64,000 nt of DNA from Artocarpus heterophyllus. Lineage: Eukaryota > Streptophyta > Magnoliopsida > Rosales > Moraceae. The position numbers and the translations under genes are program-made. Where the stretch lies: NCBI GenBank assembly GCA_025403435.1, contig CM046340.1:12778091-12842090 (forward strand). Reading direction: 5' to 3'. A model generated the notes under the pieces. It made no database searches and was not told the origin of the DNA. It worked only from the letters and a program-made list of their open reading frames with translations. Positions 46,061 to 58,849 of the stretch are shown here, one piece after another. How positions within the stretch are numbered: position 1 is the first letter of the stretch; the number at the start of each line of letters is the position of its first letter.

Positions 46061-46319
46061 GCCGAGGAATTTTCTTCTTGTATTTTTTATTATTATATTT
46101 TTTGAACTTTTGTAATCTTTTGTAATGACTCGTTTCGTCATAAATACAATCAAAACATTTTGTTATCTTCCTTCATACATCTTTCTTGTAATCATGTTGA
46201 ATGTAGAGATAACAGGCTCACTGATTTATAATGTTAACTTGGTAACTCAAGAAATATACTAATGCTTTTTACCTTGTACAAAGATTTGCCTTGTGTAAAG
46301 GTCTCCATTAGAACCAAAG

Positions 46320-46620
46320 GCTCTACGTTTTCCACTTTTCCACTCCTATAGTTGAAGGAATTTGGTCGTAGATACAGATTTTAGGGCGTAGAGGTTGGCC
46401 ATTTAAGGCAAGGGCTTTTGCCTTGTGCAACCCCATTGGGCATATAGCTTTTGCCTTGTGCAATCCTACTAGGCGTAGAGATTTTAGGTCCTTATGCCTT
46501 GGAGGAAGAGGCTTTGGACGTAAAGCTTTTAAGGCCTTTTGCCTTGGCATATTGAGGCTTTGAAGCCATTTTGGTCCTCTTGCCCCCCATGTTGAATATA
46601 GTGCAACTCTAGTGCTTGAC
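46320..46620 (-). repeat. Degenerate short repeats after the Tat pol region
   Basis: Words such as CTTTTGCCTTGTGCAA and GGGCATA/GGCGTAGAG recur several times, about 40-60 bases apart. Repeats between pol and the 3' LTR are usual in this lineage. Confidence 0.45.
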
Positions 46621-46639
46621 ATTCTTTGAATAATTTAGA

Positions 46640-48478
46640 TACGAATATTTCAATAACTACGAAACAACTCCTACAGAGTTTTCTTTTAGATTAACAAAGA
46701 TAGTAGTTACATTACTAGTAATAGGGTCATAGATGCTCAGCATTCCACAGATGCTCGACATGTCTCAAACTTTATAAGGGCCTTCCTAATTTGGGCCCAA
46801 AGTTCTAACATTTCTTGGTTTTGTCTTAGGAGTTACCCTTTTTTGAAATCAAGTCACCAATGGGATATCTTCTTTCCTTGACCTTTCTGTTGTAATAGCT
46901 CATCATCCTTTGTTGATAAGTGGCGAGATGCATTTACGAGTCAATCCTCCATACTTCTAACGAGACAAGCTCAACATCCATAAGTCTGGGGTTTTCTTGT
47001 TCACTGTACCCCATTACTCAGCTGGTTAGGGTAATCGTCTTTATCGAAAGGATTGCTTTAGCACCATAAGTAAGGAAAATAGAGTCTCGCCTGTAGTAGT
47101 TTTGCTCATAGTTCTATAAGCCTATAATACCTTAGGCAACTCTTTTTCCCATCACCCCTTAAGGTTGTCCAAACATTTCTTTAACATGTGCTTAATGATT
47201 TTGTTAACTACCTCAACTTGTCCATTTGCCTCCTAATAAACAACGGCTGAGAAGTTCTTATATATGACGAGGTCTTCATGGAATTTCCTTGTCTTTGTAC
47301 ATAAGTCCCCAAGCACAATAACAAATAGACCAATTCTATCAATTCCCCATTTTGCAAATGGCCACAGGCTTAAGATCGACGCCAGGTTTTTAGGGTGAGA
47401 CGTTGGCAAAGCGCTGACACTTGTCATATTTGTTGGCATGCTCATGGCCATCCTTTTCAAGGTAGGCCAGTAGTATCCCTATCTTAGTGTTTTGTGGGCT
47501 AATGACTGTCCTCCCGAATGATTCCCACATAGGCCTTCATGTATCTCAACAAGTACTCTCAACCTTTATCCTTAGTGAGGTAGTAGAATAGAGGAGTGGA
47601 ATTACCTCAACCTCTTAATAGCTTAGAATCTTTGGACATGGCCAAGAGAGCTAAAGCATCTACATTGCTATTTTTAGTACATGGTATCTACTTGACTTTC
47701 CAAGATTGGAACTTGGAAAGTTCTTCCTTGACCTTACATAAGTATTTGAGTAGTGTCCCATCTTTCGCCTTATACTCATCTGAGATCTGGTTCACAACAA
47801 GTTGAGAATCACTATAAATCCTCAGGGGATCAGCCTTCAGATGGTAGCGAAACTTAATCCTGCAAGCAATGCTTTGTACTCAACCTCATTATTTGAGGCT
47901 TTAAATTTGAACCTTACTGCCATTGTGATCTTATGGTTTTCAAAGCTTACCAATGTAACCCTTGCGTATGCACCATGCTCATTTGGGAAATCATCGACGT
48001 ATAACTCCTATTTCAGCTTGCTTTCCTCTACTTTTTTTCAACATCTTTGGCCAAGTTGTGAATTGAACTACAAAGTTGGCCAAGGCTTGCCCTTTAATTG
48101 TCACTCTAGGCTTATATTTGATGTTATATTTACTTAGCTCGACTAGCCATTTCCATAGTCTCCTAAAGGCTTTTGGTTTTTGCAGTGCTTGTCTCAAAAG
48201 ATCGTTTGTTAACATTATTACCTTGCATTCTAGGAAATACCTCTTCAATTTCCTTATTGATATAACAAGGGCCAAGGCGAGCTTTTTTATTTCGGGAAAC
48301 CTTGTCTCTGCATCGAGCAATCGCTTTCTTGCATAATAGACTGGTAGTTGGGTTTTTCCTTCCTGTCTGATCAAACAGAGCTTAGAACATGAGGTGAGAA
48401 GGTCAAAAAAATCTACAAGGTTTCTCCTAGTAGAGCTATATAAAGTAGAGGGGGCTCTCCCAGATAGCCTTTTAAGAA
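46640..48478 (-). pseudogene. Tat-type pol relic: RNase H and integrase
   Basis: From the junction at about 48478 the minus strand reads FLKGYLGEPPLLY, the last part of RT before RNase H. The open piece 47991-48374 then gives GKTQLPVYYARKRLLDAETR and KLALALVISIRKLKRYFLEC, followed by a KPRVTIKGQALANFVVQFT stretch typical of Tat RNase H. Near 47460-47390 an integrase zinc motif (KCQRFA) is seen, then PFAKWGIDRIG. The end has GPN and EGPYKV words near 46790. Stops and frameshifts are frequent. Confidence 0.65.
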
Positions 48479-49803
48479 TCTGAATATGTCATTGCATAAG
48501 CTTGTGCTGGTGCTTTTCCTTTATCACTTTTTCCTCGGTTTCCTTGGCTACTACTAGCCTTATTATTATTTCTCCCAGAAAAATATGGCCTTTGATTCAC
48601 TGAGCCTTGTGGAGTCGGTTGGAAGTTCTGATTAGCATAAAAATTGAAACCCTGTGGCCGCTGTTGATAGTTGTACTGAGGCTGGAACCCTCGAGGTTGA
48701 GTTACTGAGACTTGGGAAGCTGGAGTGTTTTGCTGAGGCGCTCCACGATTTTGACTCCCTCCCCAAACAGTGGAGCCAAAATGACTTCCTTGTGGCCTTG
48801 GTGCAAAGGATGATTGTGTAGGGCGGTTAGGGCAATTTCTCCTCAGATGTCCCACTTGTCCACAGTTATGACAAGCATACGGTTGGAAACGACCACTGCC
48901 AGAAGATCCACCACCAATAGTCACTCCACTATGCTGAATGACTTGCCCTTGTGACTTCTCTTTCTTACTTATTTTCCTTTGACGCCCACCAGAACCCTTA
49001 TACTCTCCATAGGAGTTATTTAGTTCTGTCTCTGCCCGCTGTGCCGCAGCTACAAGATCAAGAAAATCTGTTGATGGAACAGCAGCTATCATTTGTCTGA
49101 TTTTCGGCCTCAGGTTATTTCTAAATTTTTCGCATCTCGCCATTGGATCCGATACAGCCCCGGGATTGTAGCGAGACAATTCTATAAATTGAGCATGGTA
49201 TTCAGCAACTGTTGTATCTCCCTGCACCAGGTTTTCAAATTCTCGCATCATTGCTTGCCTATGGCTCTGAGGAATATAGGTGTTGCGAAAAATGGTTTCG
49301 AACTGCTCCCATGTAAGATTCGGCACGTCATAGTCGTCTTTCTGAAGATCCCACCATTCTTCGGCTTTACCCTCAAATATATATGTTGAAAAGCTAACCC
49401 AATACTCCCGTGGAATCCTCAAGGTGTCCAACTTCTTTTTGACTGCCTTTAGCCATTGTTCTGCTATGACCGGGTTAGGTTCTCCACTAAATGTGGGTGG
49501 TTTCTGCTTCATAAACTCCTTCAACAGAGTTAGATGTCGTTGTTCAGGATCACGAACCTCCACAGGTCTTTGCACATTTTGTAATGCTTGAAGAATTTGT
49601 CCTAAATTATTTACTTCTGGTGCAGCTGGCGGGGATTGTGTTGCATGTCGTAGTTGCTCATCTTCTTGAGCTTGTTCCATCGGTTCCGGTTGCTCAACTT
49701 CTTGAGCATGTTCAACCGGTTGTGACAGCTCAGACGATTGCATTTGACGTCTTGGTGGCATAGTTTCTACTGGCTGCGAAAATTTAACTAGGATCAGTAC
49801 CAA
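48472..49803 (-). CDS. Gag protein of the Tekay/Del-like element, C-terminally cut
   Basis: Gag coats the element RNA in particles. The frame is open for 443 codons from ATG 49803; a start at 49761 (MPPRRQMQSSE) is more usual for this family. A Gln/Glu/Pro-rich head is followed by the Retrotrans_gag domain (residues about 100-235: PPTFSGEPNPVIAEQWLKAV, EEWWDLQKDD, MMREFENLVQGDTTVAEYHA). Then comes a basic linker, the CCHC knuckle CHNCGQVGHLRRNC, and a Gln/Pro/Gly/Asn-rich tail. The tail ends at a stop (48472-48474) created at the junction with Tat DNA, so the link to protease is lost. The intact frame suggests the fragment is young or that the loss is recent. Confidence 0.85.
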   Translation of the reverse strand: MVLILVKFSQPVETMPPRRQMQSSELSQPVEHAQEVEQPEPMEQAQEDEQLRHATQSPPAAPEVNNLGQILQALQNVQRPVEVRDPEQRHLTLLKEFMKQKPPTFSGEPNPVIAEQWLKAVKKKLDTLRIPREYWVSFSTYIFEGKAEEWWDLQKDDYDVPNLTWEQFETIFRNTYIPQSHRQAMMREFENLVQGDTTVAEYHAQFIELSRYNPGAVSDPMARCEKFRNNLRPKIRQMIAAVPSTDFLDLVAAAQRAETELNNSYGEYKGSGGRQRKISKKEKSQGQVIQHSGVTIGGGSSGSGRFQPYACHNCGQVGHLRRNCPNRPTQSSFAPRPQGSHFGSTVWGGSQNRGAPQQNTPASQVSVTQPRGFQPQYNYQQRPQGFNFYANQNFQPTPQGSVNQRPYFSGRNNNKASSSQGNRGKSDKGKAPAQAYAMTYSDS

Positions 49804-49892
49804 ATGATGATGACATTAACACCTAACTTTAAAACCATTCCCAAAGATTAATTTTTAAGGTGGTGCTATACCCCCTAGGTTAATCGAACCTA

Positions 49893-49907
49893 GGCTCTGA
49901 TACCAAA
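49893..49907 (-). other. Primer-binding site of the Tekay/Del-like fragment
   Basis: On the minus strand it reads TTGGTATCAGAGCCTAGG, complementary to initiator Met-tRNA, a few bases after the LTR end. Confidence 0.85.
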
Positions 49908-49912
49908 AATTC

Positions 49913-51878
49913 TGTAACACCCCTATGTGGGGGTTAACAGTTTTAAATAAATAAAAATAATTTTAAATTTTATATTATTTAAATCAATTAAACAATGCCC
50001 ATGGGTCTTTAAACAACAAGAAAAATAAAAATAAACGTTTTAAATACAAACCACAGTTTTTAGTGTAGCACCAAATATATATAATTACAGTCATCATCAC
50101 CATAGTACAATTCCCAAATAACTTAACACAGCCATAAAAAAAAATAATACAACTCTTACATGTTGTAGATAAGTTGTAATTAAACAGGGTCTTCTAACAC
50201 GAAAACAGCAGGATTGTTTTCGCTTATTCCTCTTCAAATATGTTGCACTGAGTTCCACCTGAGATATGAAGATATGATAGGGATGAGCATCGACATGCCC
50301 AGTAGGGAAATCATGACTCACCTTATGGTTTATCCATTACCACATTAAAAACTGCATGGTTAGTAGGTTACATCATATTCCAGATTATGAGGTTTATTAT
50401 GATCACATCTTATGGATACCGTAGTTAATCATTACCAAGTGTCATAATTACACATTTATACAAATATTACCAATTATCATTGTTCCTAGGTATCCATGTT
50501 AAATTGAGTATCACTCAACTCATCGAAACCCAAATGGGCGCACTTGATCACCCCATAAACATTCCAAGGGTGTTCCGGTGAGGGGACATCAAGCCCCGAG
50601 TCCTCACCAAATCAATTCCTGTACAGTGTGTTCTGGGACTTTCAACCCAAGGAAGCGTCATCACCTTCCCCCTATTTTACCTTTTTGGGTATTCATGCCT
50701 AAGGACGTAACCGCCGCCCTCTTCATGTCTCACCATTTCTCTATATTAAATCATTATTAATAGAGTCAGTTTTTCTAACCATGCTTCTCAATTTATAACA
50801 TGTGTCAATTCATTATGTTCCTCGCCGTACAATACAAGACGAGTCCATGTCATAGTTTCATATGTGATACTCATATAATATCAGTTCAACATAGATATAT
50901 ATATATTGCGGCAAAACAATCAATTTTAATTCTATAAAAACCTCACAAAAATGAGTAATAGAATCCCTACCTTTCAAGCTTATCAACAATCTTTTAATCC
51001 TGGAATCAATTAACGTTAGCTCCACACATCCTTGACCCTAAGGCATGCATAAGGACAATTAAAACTAAAGCACAACGTATAATCACATTCATAAGTGAGT
51101 TATGTGTAAACCCGTCTACTAGTGCCATTAAAGTATTTTTATGCATTAAACATGGAGAAAATGCATACTAAAAACTAAGTTTAGATTAAAGAAAACCTAC
51201 CTCAAAACTTCTTTGAAAAGCACCAAAGTTTGGGTTATCAATCAAGCTTGAATTAACTTTAAAACCGCCTCGATCATCGTTGGGAATTATAATTGTCTTG
51301 GCCACAAAGAGAGCTTTGTGCTCTATGTCTTTAGTTAGAAATTTGAAGTGAGAAGGGAGAGAATGAGAACTAGAGAAGAAGGTGGTGATAGTTAAATAAA
51401 AAGATATCAAAATGCTTAAGAGGAATGGGATGTTTACGGGGAAAAGTTGTAAGAAGAAACAAAAGAGTCTTAAAGGAAAATATCATCTTGTCTCCCATGA
51501 AGACTTTTAGCAAATAATGCCAACATAATTGAGGAGATAATTGGAGTGAATTATAGAAGAAGATAAGGAAATAATTAATTAGGTGGTTGAGAAATATCTC
51601 CATGTCTTCTATGAATTGACGGAAAATAATTCAATGTCCCCTTCGGATACCTTTAGCAAAATGAGAAGAAGTCTATATAATTGAGCAATAATTTAGGGAG
51701 ACAAGATTGGTAGAAGTAAGTGTTGGTAAGTTTTGAATGTTTCTTAGGAAGACTTGGTAAGAAAATACTAAAATGGTATTTTTTTTAAATGATCATAAAC
51801 AACTTAGTAATTTTAAATAGTCACATTTTATTCATTAAATTTTACAAAATTATGCCCGTTAAAAATACGGGTGTTACA
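49913..51878 (-). repeat. LTR of the Tekay/Del-like fragment
   Basis: Length 1966 bp. In element orientation it starts TGTAACACCCGTATTTTTAA and ends GGGGTGTTACA. The TGTAACACCC start is typical of this group. Confidence 0.8.
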
Positions 51879-53180
51879 TAGCCTCTGGCCCACTCTAGGA
51901 ATCCTCATTATGTTTTTGGGTCCCTTATGTTCGAGGTCATCCTTGAAGGGGATATCTATCCGTATACTGCTTAAGGCTCTCATAAGGTCAACATCTTCCA
52001 AGATTCCTCTTATAGCAGCCACTTCCTTAGTGAATCTCGCGAGCCAATCCTTCAAGGATTCATTGGCCCTTGAGTGAGGAAGTGTAGCTTTTCTTTAGCT
52101 AGTGGTAGAGATCTTACCCCCATAAACTAGTTAAGGAATGTTACCTTTAAGTCTTAGAAGTAGGTTATACTTCCTGCCTTCAACGTCCTAAACCATCTTC
52201 TTGCGAGCCCTGGAGGGTCTGGATGAAATCCCTGTATATAATTTCTCATAGGATTCCATAGAGTCCATGTACGATTCATAAATTTGACTATGGTCGTCAA
52301 GATCTATGAGTCTTTCATAAGGCTTCATCTGTGGAGTTTTAAACTTCTCTGAAAGAGGTGATTCCATAATCAAAGGAGGAAATGAAGTTGTGTACATTAT
52401 TTGTTCCCCGTGGTGAATGTTGATCTTCTCTTCCAGACTTCCAACATGGCTCGTAAGTCATTTAATCTCACCCACGGAGAGTCCCAGCACGATTTGGATT
52501 CGTTAGTTTACTTTTATTGAGCTATCATGTTAGGATCAACTTGTGGCATGTTTGATAATTGGTCAGTAGTTGGTTGGTCAACCGCATTGTGCCCATTTCC
52601 AATTAAGGCAGCTCTCCTTATGTGTAGGTTGTCCCTCAAATCTCTTTTCCTGAGCTGGTCCCTTAAGTCGCCCACAGTCTGTGATGAGGCTGTATCTGGT
52701 TTGATGTCATTTATGGGAAGAGGTAGAGGTAGACCTATGTCTTGCCTTTGCTAATTTGGTTGACCTGCTTCTTGAAGGCGAGCCTACTTTGCTCTCCTTC
52801 TTCATTCTCAGATACCTATAGAGTTAGCCTTTCCTCATCAGCCAACCTCTGTCTCATCTGTTCCCTTAGGCTTACCTCATTGGCCATCAATTTGACCACC
52901 AGCTTGGTTCCCTTGGTCTTCCAGGTTGTCATCTGAAGAGTTGCCACCTTGATCTTGAAGGCCATCTAAGGCTACCAAAATTTTTTCAAACAATATGTTC
53001 ATTCTATCCACCTTTTGCTCTAGCAAGGCAGTTCGTGAAGGTTGTTTACTTTTTCCTGATCCTCCAACGCCGCCTCCAACTGATTTATCACCTCCTTAGG
53101 TGATAAAGTTGTTTGTGTTGGCTCCAGTATGGTTGGTGCGAGTGGTCACCATGATGATGATGGTTGTTCATCTTCAAAGG
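51879..53180 (-). pseudogene. Tat-type gag relic
   Basis: The minus strand gives SPLSEKFKTPQMKPYERLID, then LDDHSQIYESYMDSM near 52370-52250, the start of the Retrotrans_gag domain in this lineage. Further on, MKDWLARFTKEVAAIRGILE is seen near 52055-51990. Stops and shifts separate the pieces. It ends abruptly at the LTR of the Tekay-like fragment (51878). Confidence 0.6.
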
Positions 53181-53186
53181 ATAAAG

Positions 53187-53205
53187 GCCTCCTTCTAGCA
53201 CCAAT
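53187..53205 (-). other. Primer-binding site of the Tat-type element
   Basis: On the minus strand it reads TTGGTGCTAGAAGGAGGCC next to the 5' LTR. This resembles primer sites of Tat-lineage plant elements. Confidence 0.6.
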
Positions 53206-53208
53206 TAT

Positions 53209-53856
53209 TGATGGTAGAAAATGATCAACTTAATAATGCACACAAATCACTCATGCTACCCACGGATTAATATGATAAAGATGAAAAATGATGAAAAAAA
53301 GGAGCAGACATATGGATTTATAGTGGTTCACTCTTTAATGAGCTACGCCTATTGTATTTCTCTTATCAAGAGTTTATAGACAATACGTCAGATTTTCTAA
53401 AAATGAAAGGATGGAGATGGTGTTTTCAATCTAGGGGAAGGAGGTTTTTTTCTCCTTTTTTCCGCCTGCTTCTCCTCTTCTCCATCTCTCCCTTTTATAA
53501 GATACTAGATTATTATTAAAAATAATTAGAATATTGCTAGTGAGGAAGGAATCTCCACATTTTGTGCCAGCCTTTGCGCGTGGTGTCTGTGCACGTATAG
53601 AGAGTGCATCAAGTTTCATGCTAGTGGTCTTGATTTCAGGTGCACTCTCTCGACTGTTGATCCTATCCATTCTTGTATGTTCTTCTTAGAATGATGGCGT
53701 AATAATAGGTAGAGGATACGACACTTGTTTAACCTCGACCTCATCCCAGAGCATCAAGATCGATCAATCATCTCAACCTCCACTCATTAATGGCCCGAGT
53801 TGTGCTTTTCATTGACCTCGCCTTTGGGCCTCAAGCCGTCGAGATCTCCTACAACA
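53209..53856 (-). repeat. 5' LTR of the Tat-type element
   Basis: Starts (plus strand) TGATGGTAGAAAATGATCAA and ends CTCCTACAACA. It is alignable along its length with 42144-42787, with many substitutions. Confidence 0.75.
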
Positions 53857-55669
53857 ACTAATTATTCCTATTAAAAAACAAAACACAACTATTGACAAAA
53901 AATGTCATGTTACTATTTAAAACTTGTAACTTAATGACGGTACTGCTTAATTTGTTCTTTTCCTTCTTTGTTCATGCCTCATAGTTCATCTAACTTACTA
54001 TTCATTTTACATTCAAACTTTTTTAATTCAATCCATGCTATATTAAAACAAAACATGTTGAAAAAAATCGTTGACTCAACTGTTCACAGAGTGGAAATTA
54101 ATCTTCATGCTTTTTTGCTTACAGTGTGGAAATTAATCTTCACGTTCTTTTGCTTGTACTACTTCCAAATTTCCAATATTATAGAAAACCCCATACCAAG
54201 CCGTTGACAAAACAGTGTTATTGATTTCTATGCAATATACGAAAAGATCATATTGTATTGTATTTAACTTGGAATAGTAAGTTTCCGACAAATCATTTAT
54301 GAAAGAAATCTCCACTATATAACGAGCCATGTGATTCTTCTGTACGAATGTCGTGCACTCTTTTTTTCTTTTCCATTTTTTTTAGAACTAGTCTTAAGAA
54401 TTGCCGTAGCAGTAAGGATTTGCTTGGAGTGGTAAACATGCCGACGTGTGTCTAATGCCTGGAAAAAAATCAATTACATGGTAATTCTATGCTCACTTTT
54501 AATGTGCAATTTTGAAGTTTAAGAGCTTGGCAGAGCTTTTTTGTGCTTTTCATAAGCAGAAAAAAAGGTAAAAACTGTGGCTTCCGGGTAACTGTTTGAA
54601 AGCATATTTTAAAGAGTTTAAATATATCAAAATATTATTAAAATTCTTTTAGTAAACAATAAATTGTTAAAACGAAGTTTGTCTACTTTAAAAGAGCATT
54701 TTTGAAAAGTATATTTTCTGACTTTGACTAGAAGCCTTTCGAGAGTGGAATGTTATATTTCGCTTTTCTATTCGAACTAATTTGCTACTTCACTTGTGGA
54801 ATTTGAATTTTTCTAATTTTTAAGTTTGAAATAGCAGTTTAAACTGACGATCTAAATACCACATAAGTTTTTCTAGCCTAGTTTTTAAATGCTTTTGAAA
54901 ACAACTTTTTTTACTGAAAATCTTAAGCAACTTTTGAGAAGCTCTTCTAAATGGCTCCCACAAATTCAAAAATAATAATAATCCTATTATCAATAATTTC
55001 AACGCTTCTAATTTATTGCCATGATTATGTGAGCAAAAAGATGAAACAAATTGTAACCGTCCTTGTCCAAAATCAATAATTTATTTAGAGTTTTCATTTG
55101 TGGTAGGGACATATATGTGGAAAAAGACAAGCGATGAAGCTTTTAGTAGCTTGTTATATATTCAACGTGAATAATCCTCAATGGCTCTAAATCAAATACA
55201 CAAGGCGTAACACGATGGTCTAAGAGTTTGTCAAGATATATATTTAGTCAGCGTGATTAGACAGCGTGATAGTTAATAAAACGCTGTCTTCAAGTGAAGA
55301 AGAAATAGTGGCCCCAACGGAAAAAAGGAAAATTTCCCTCAGATAGGACCTGTTTGGCTCAGTTTTTTAAAAGTTGTTTTTAACTTTTTGAGACCAAATA
55401 TTGTTTCTATAAATATTTAGATGTCCTGTCAAAATTGCTTTGGATTTTCATAAGAACTTTTAGTCAAAACTACAAAGTTTCTATAAATATTTGGATGCTC
55501 TGTCACCATTGCTTTGGATTTCCATAAAAACTTTTTGTCAAAACTACAAAATATAAAGTCTTAAAAATGACTTTTTTAAATATACGTTAAATTTATTGTA
55601 CCAGATTTTTAATAAAATATTATAACTTGTAAGAGTTTTTATTGTTATCAAAATTTAATTCATTTTAAA
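53857..55669. other. Spacer without recognised genes
   Basis: Two short tandem duplications are present. One is about 36 bp at 54089-54160 (GTGGAAATTAATCTTCA in each copy). The other is about 78 bp at 55397-55553 (TTTCTATAAATATTT(A/G)GATG in each copy). Short ORFs are low-complexity. Confidence 0.5.
55397..55553. repeat. Tandem duplication, unit about 78 bp
   Basis: Both copies contain TTTCTATAAATATTT, TTGCTTTGGATTT and GTCAAAACTACAAA in order, with about ten percent divergence by eye. Confidence 0.75.
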
Positions 55670-55674
55670 AGGGT

Positions 55675-55885
55675 ATTTGGAAGGATAGTAGGAACTGTTG
55701 GTTAGAACCATTTTTTACTGTAGCATGTGAGAGCTGAACTATTGGTTAGAACCATTTTTTACTATACCAATTTTCTAATTGTTACTGTAGCAATTTTTTT
55801 AATTGTTACTGTAGCATGTGAAAGTTTTATACTATTTATAACTGAGTTTGTAGTGAAAACCATCGTTAAACAACTAGTTAAGCTT
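55675..55885 (+). mobile_element. MITE-like copy A5
   Basis: Same family as 11644-11775. GGTTAGAACCATTTTTTACT occurs twice (about 55700 and 55745), then TACTGTAGCATGTGAAAGTT and an end GTAGTGAAAACCATCGTTAA. Part of the left end is duplicated inside the copy. Confidence 0.6.
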
Positions 55886-58849
55886 ATTTAAAAATATAGT
55901 TTTACTCTTTTTCTTCCACCGACAAAACTCTTGACACTGTAATATATCTGAAAAATTCACACACCAAACTTCTTAAACTAAAAAAGTTTATCAGTCTATG
56001 AGATTCATATGACAACCAAAGGGAAAATTACGAATGTTTAAGCTAACGTCACGTACTACTGGAGGGCATTTGGAGTTCTGTCAGATATCCTCCGGTAATT
56101 AACGAACTCATCATATTAAGAGTAATTATTGCTCGGCTGTAAGAGCATGCTAGATTGTTTATGAAAGTTGGATTCTATAAGTTGGATTCTATAAGCTGTC
56201 AGTTTGCACGTGTATGTTTTTCTATAATTGGTAGATTAATAAGTTGAAACTAAATAACGCAGTTAGATAAAATTTTAAAGCCTGTGTGAAATAGCTAAAT
56301 AAAAGGTTGGTTTTTGTTTATCTTTAAAAACTAATTTTTGATATATTTAGATGGACCCATAAATAGTGTATTTGGCTTTTATAAGCATTTTTAAGAGAAG
56401 TTAATAATTTAATGCTTATAAAAAAGTGCTTTTGAAAGCCTTTTTTATTTACATTTTTATTCTTTATTGAATAATAATAATTTAAAATTTTCATATAAAC
56501 TATTAAATCACACTACTTTTTATACCAAGAAAAGGTTTTGACTTATCTAATCAAACATGTTTAAAGTTTTTTCATCCACTACCGAACAATACTTGAAAAA
56601 TCTTGAATTATGCTTCTTTACTTCTATTACTTAAAACTAAATGTACAAACTATCCCAAATGAGTCCTCAGTATTAAAGCAACTTTATTTACGAGTCAGAA
56701 GTAATGAGAAACAGTCAAATATTTGCTGATCACAATTGCTTACTCGTGTTTATCTTTCTCTAAAAACATAGCAAATCATATGCTAGATTTAATGTTTGTT
56801 TATATATGTGTATAAAGTTTATCCCAATTGCCTCTCCCCCGATGTTCTACTTGTTGCACAGAACTCAAAGTAATTCATAATATTACACACATAAATATAC
56901 ATAGCTAACGCTGGTGCTGATACCAGAAAAAAAAGAATTCAAATAAGGAAGACATATGTTTTCATGAAATAATTAATTCATATTATAAGGGATACAAAAG
57001 GACTGAAGCATACTTAAATTAATTGATTTTTGTCAATGAAATTATATATATATATATATATAGGTTCATGTAATAAATATACGTGTAATATAATAAACAT
57101 TAAACCAGTTATAATGTTTAAAAGAAAACTACATTGGTGAATTAGCAGCATAATTCATTCTATTTTACAATCTCAACATATTTTACCTTACTGTAAAAAC
57201 ATATATAAAGTACATATTAAATTCAAATATTTTTTATTATTTAAAATTCAATCCCCATATTAACTCCGTGAAGGTTGAAACCATAATTTCACAACTCATG
57301 CTGGTCTAGTACAAAAATTATTTAAAGACAACAAATAATTCCAGTGCTAATTATAATTTACTGCATCTTTTTAAAAGAAAACACTAGGTCAAATGTTAAA
57401 AAACACCATTGAAGGTGCTAAAATTACGTAATGGCTGACTATCATCATCATCATTATCACTATCGTGTGCAAAATGTATTATAGGACAACACAATTTGAT
57501 TTTTTTTTTTTTCAAAAGTAGAACTTTTTTGTCTTTTTTTTTTCCACGACATTTTATAATTATCCATGTTGATATATTTGATGGACATATCTATAAAATA
57601 TATATCTGGATACTCGCGTAAAATTGTAAAAGCAAGCAAAAAAAAAAAAAAACAACAACAATATAACTTATGTTTTGCAAATATTGTCCAGGAAGAATCC
57701 ATAAAAAAAGGAAAAACATGTTAAAAATTTTATTATTAGTGCAAAAAATGAAAACCACCAATATGCAATATCCATACGTAGGTAGGTATGTATGAATGTA
57801 TGTATGTGTGGATGTGCATTACGTATGTAAGCATGTTTGCTCCTAGCTAGCTAGCTAAGCTATATTTTTACTGTATGTAGTCCCGATCACCTTTTTGAGA
57901 TTTTCTGGAGGTTGTTGTAAACCACTTAAAATTAATTGTTGGATGTAGAATGATAGGGGATTCCTTCATTCGCAGTCATTGGTACAAAATTATGCATTTC
58001 ATCATGGTCCAGCCTAGGCACACCATCAATTTAGGGTGTCCTTTTTTGCTACATTATATGAAAGCATGAAAAAGAGGTTGAAGCTCGTGTTCAATAACTT
58101 TTTCAAAACTCAGTTTTGACTCAAATTACTTACAAATCAGTGCTTCACAGCTTAAAATTACGAGGCTCATAATCTATGAGTTTTTAACCGTGAATTATAA
58201 ACACACACCCTTTTATTCACGCAGTAGGAAAATAAACTATAACGTGACATAAAATCAACATAAAATATAAGGACACAAAGATTTACACATCGAACAAACT
58301 CTTGAAACCTCTTTACACAACTTATTTTTATCTTTTTTTGCTGTCTCTCTTCATTCTATCTGAACTCTTTTTATCAAATGAATCCACTCCGTCTACGCTT
58401 CTTGCAACTCATGCTAAAATTACTGACTCTCAATGGACTACAACATTAAATCTGAACCAAAGTACTGAAATAACTAACTTAATTTAATAGGACAAAATTT
58501 GAGTCACATAGCCACAACTAGTATGACATTGTCACAGTTTGATCAGTGACTTCAACACATTTTTAAGCTAGCAAATTTTAGTTTTGTGTAATACTGTAAT
58601 GAACAGTATGGAGAAATTTGTCAATGTTATCCGTCTCTTTCTCTCTATCCAATCAAAGACCATAGGCATAGGGATCATTTAGCTAGGGTAGTGCCCCACC
58701 GAAAAAACACGCGTGCACTTATGACGATCATAATTTTTTGTCTAGATGTTTATGTCATGATCTTAGTCACAATTATTGCATTCATATATTCCATGAATCT
58801 GAATTTTTACTAAGGTCAAGCGCTATAATAAAGCTTTATCTTTGGCCTA
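55886..58849. other. AT-rich spacer without recognised genes
   Basis: It contains (TA)n at 57044-57062, A-runs near 57640 and a GTAT-rich tract at 57781-57835, followed by four CTAG units (57844-57860). No gene motif is visible on either strand. Confidence 0.5.

Larger units (their letters stand above)
48471..51878 (-). mobile_element. Truncated chromovirus-type Gypsy fragment (Tekay/Del-like): LTR, primer site and gag
   Basis: Only the 5' portion of the element remains: one LTR (49913-51878), a Met-tRNA primer site and a long open gag. It then stops abruptly at about 48471 inside the gag C-terminus, joined to Tat pol sequence. No 3' LTR, protease, RT or integrase of this element is in the window. 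Confidence 0.8.
42144..53856 (-). mobile_element. Decayed Tat-type Ty3/Gypsy retrotransposon with an internal loss and a foreign Gypsy fragment
   Basis: Related LTRs of about 650 bp lie at 42144-42787 and 53209-53856. A primer site just left of the right LTR and a purine tract right of the left LTR set the orientation to minus. Gag remains are at 51879-53180, RNase H and integrase remains at 46640-48478, and a long 3' spacer at 42800-46640 holds an antisense coding relic. This layout (extra antisense frame and repeats after pol) is known from Tat/Ogre/Retand elements. Protease and most RT are missing where the Tekay-like piece at 48471-51878 sits. Target duplications were not found, so the outer ends are approximate. 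Confidence 0.78.

Noticed and set aside
48465..48469. TAGCC at the left of the Tekay-like fragment, matching 51879-51883, as a target duplication
   Set aside because: The left TAGCC lies within Tat pol sequence and the right one flanks Tat gag, which are not neighbours in an intact element, so a simple insertion does not explain it; probably chance.
42144..53856. A plus-strand orientation for the Tat-type element
   Set aside because: Primer site, gag, RNase H and integrase motifs all read on the minus strand.
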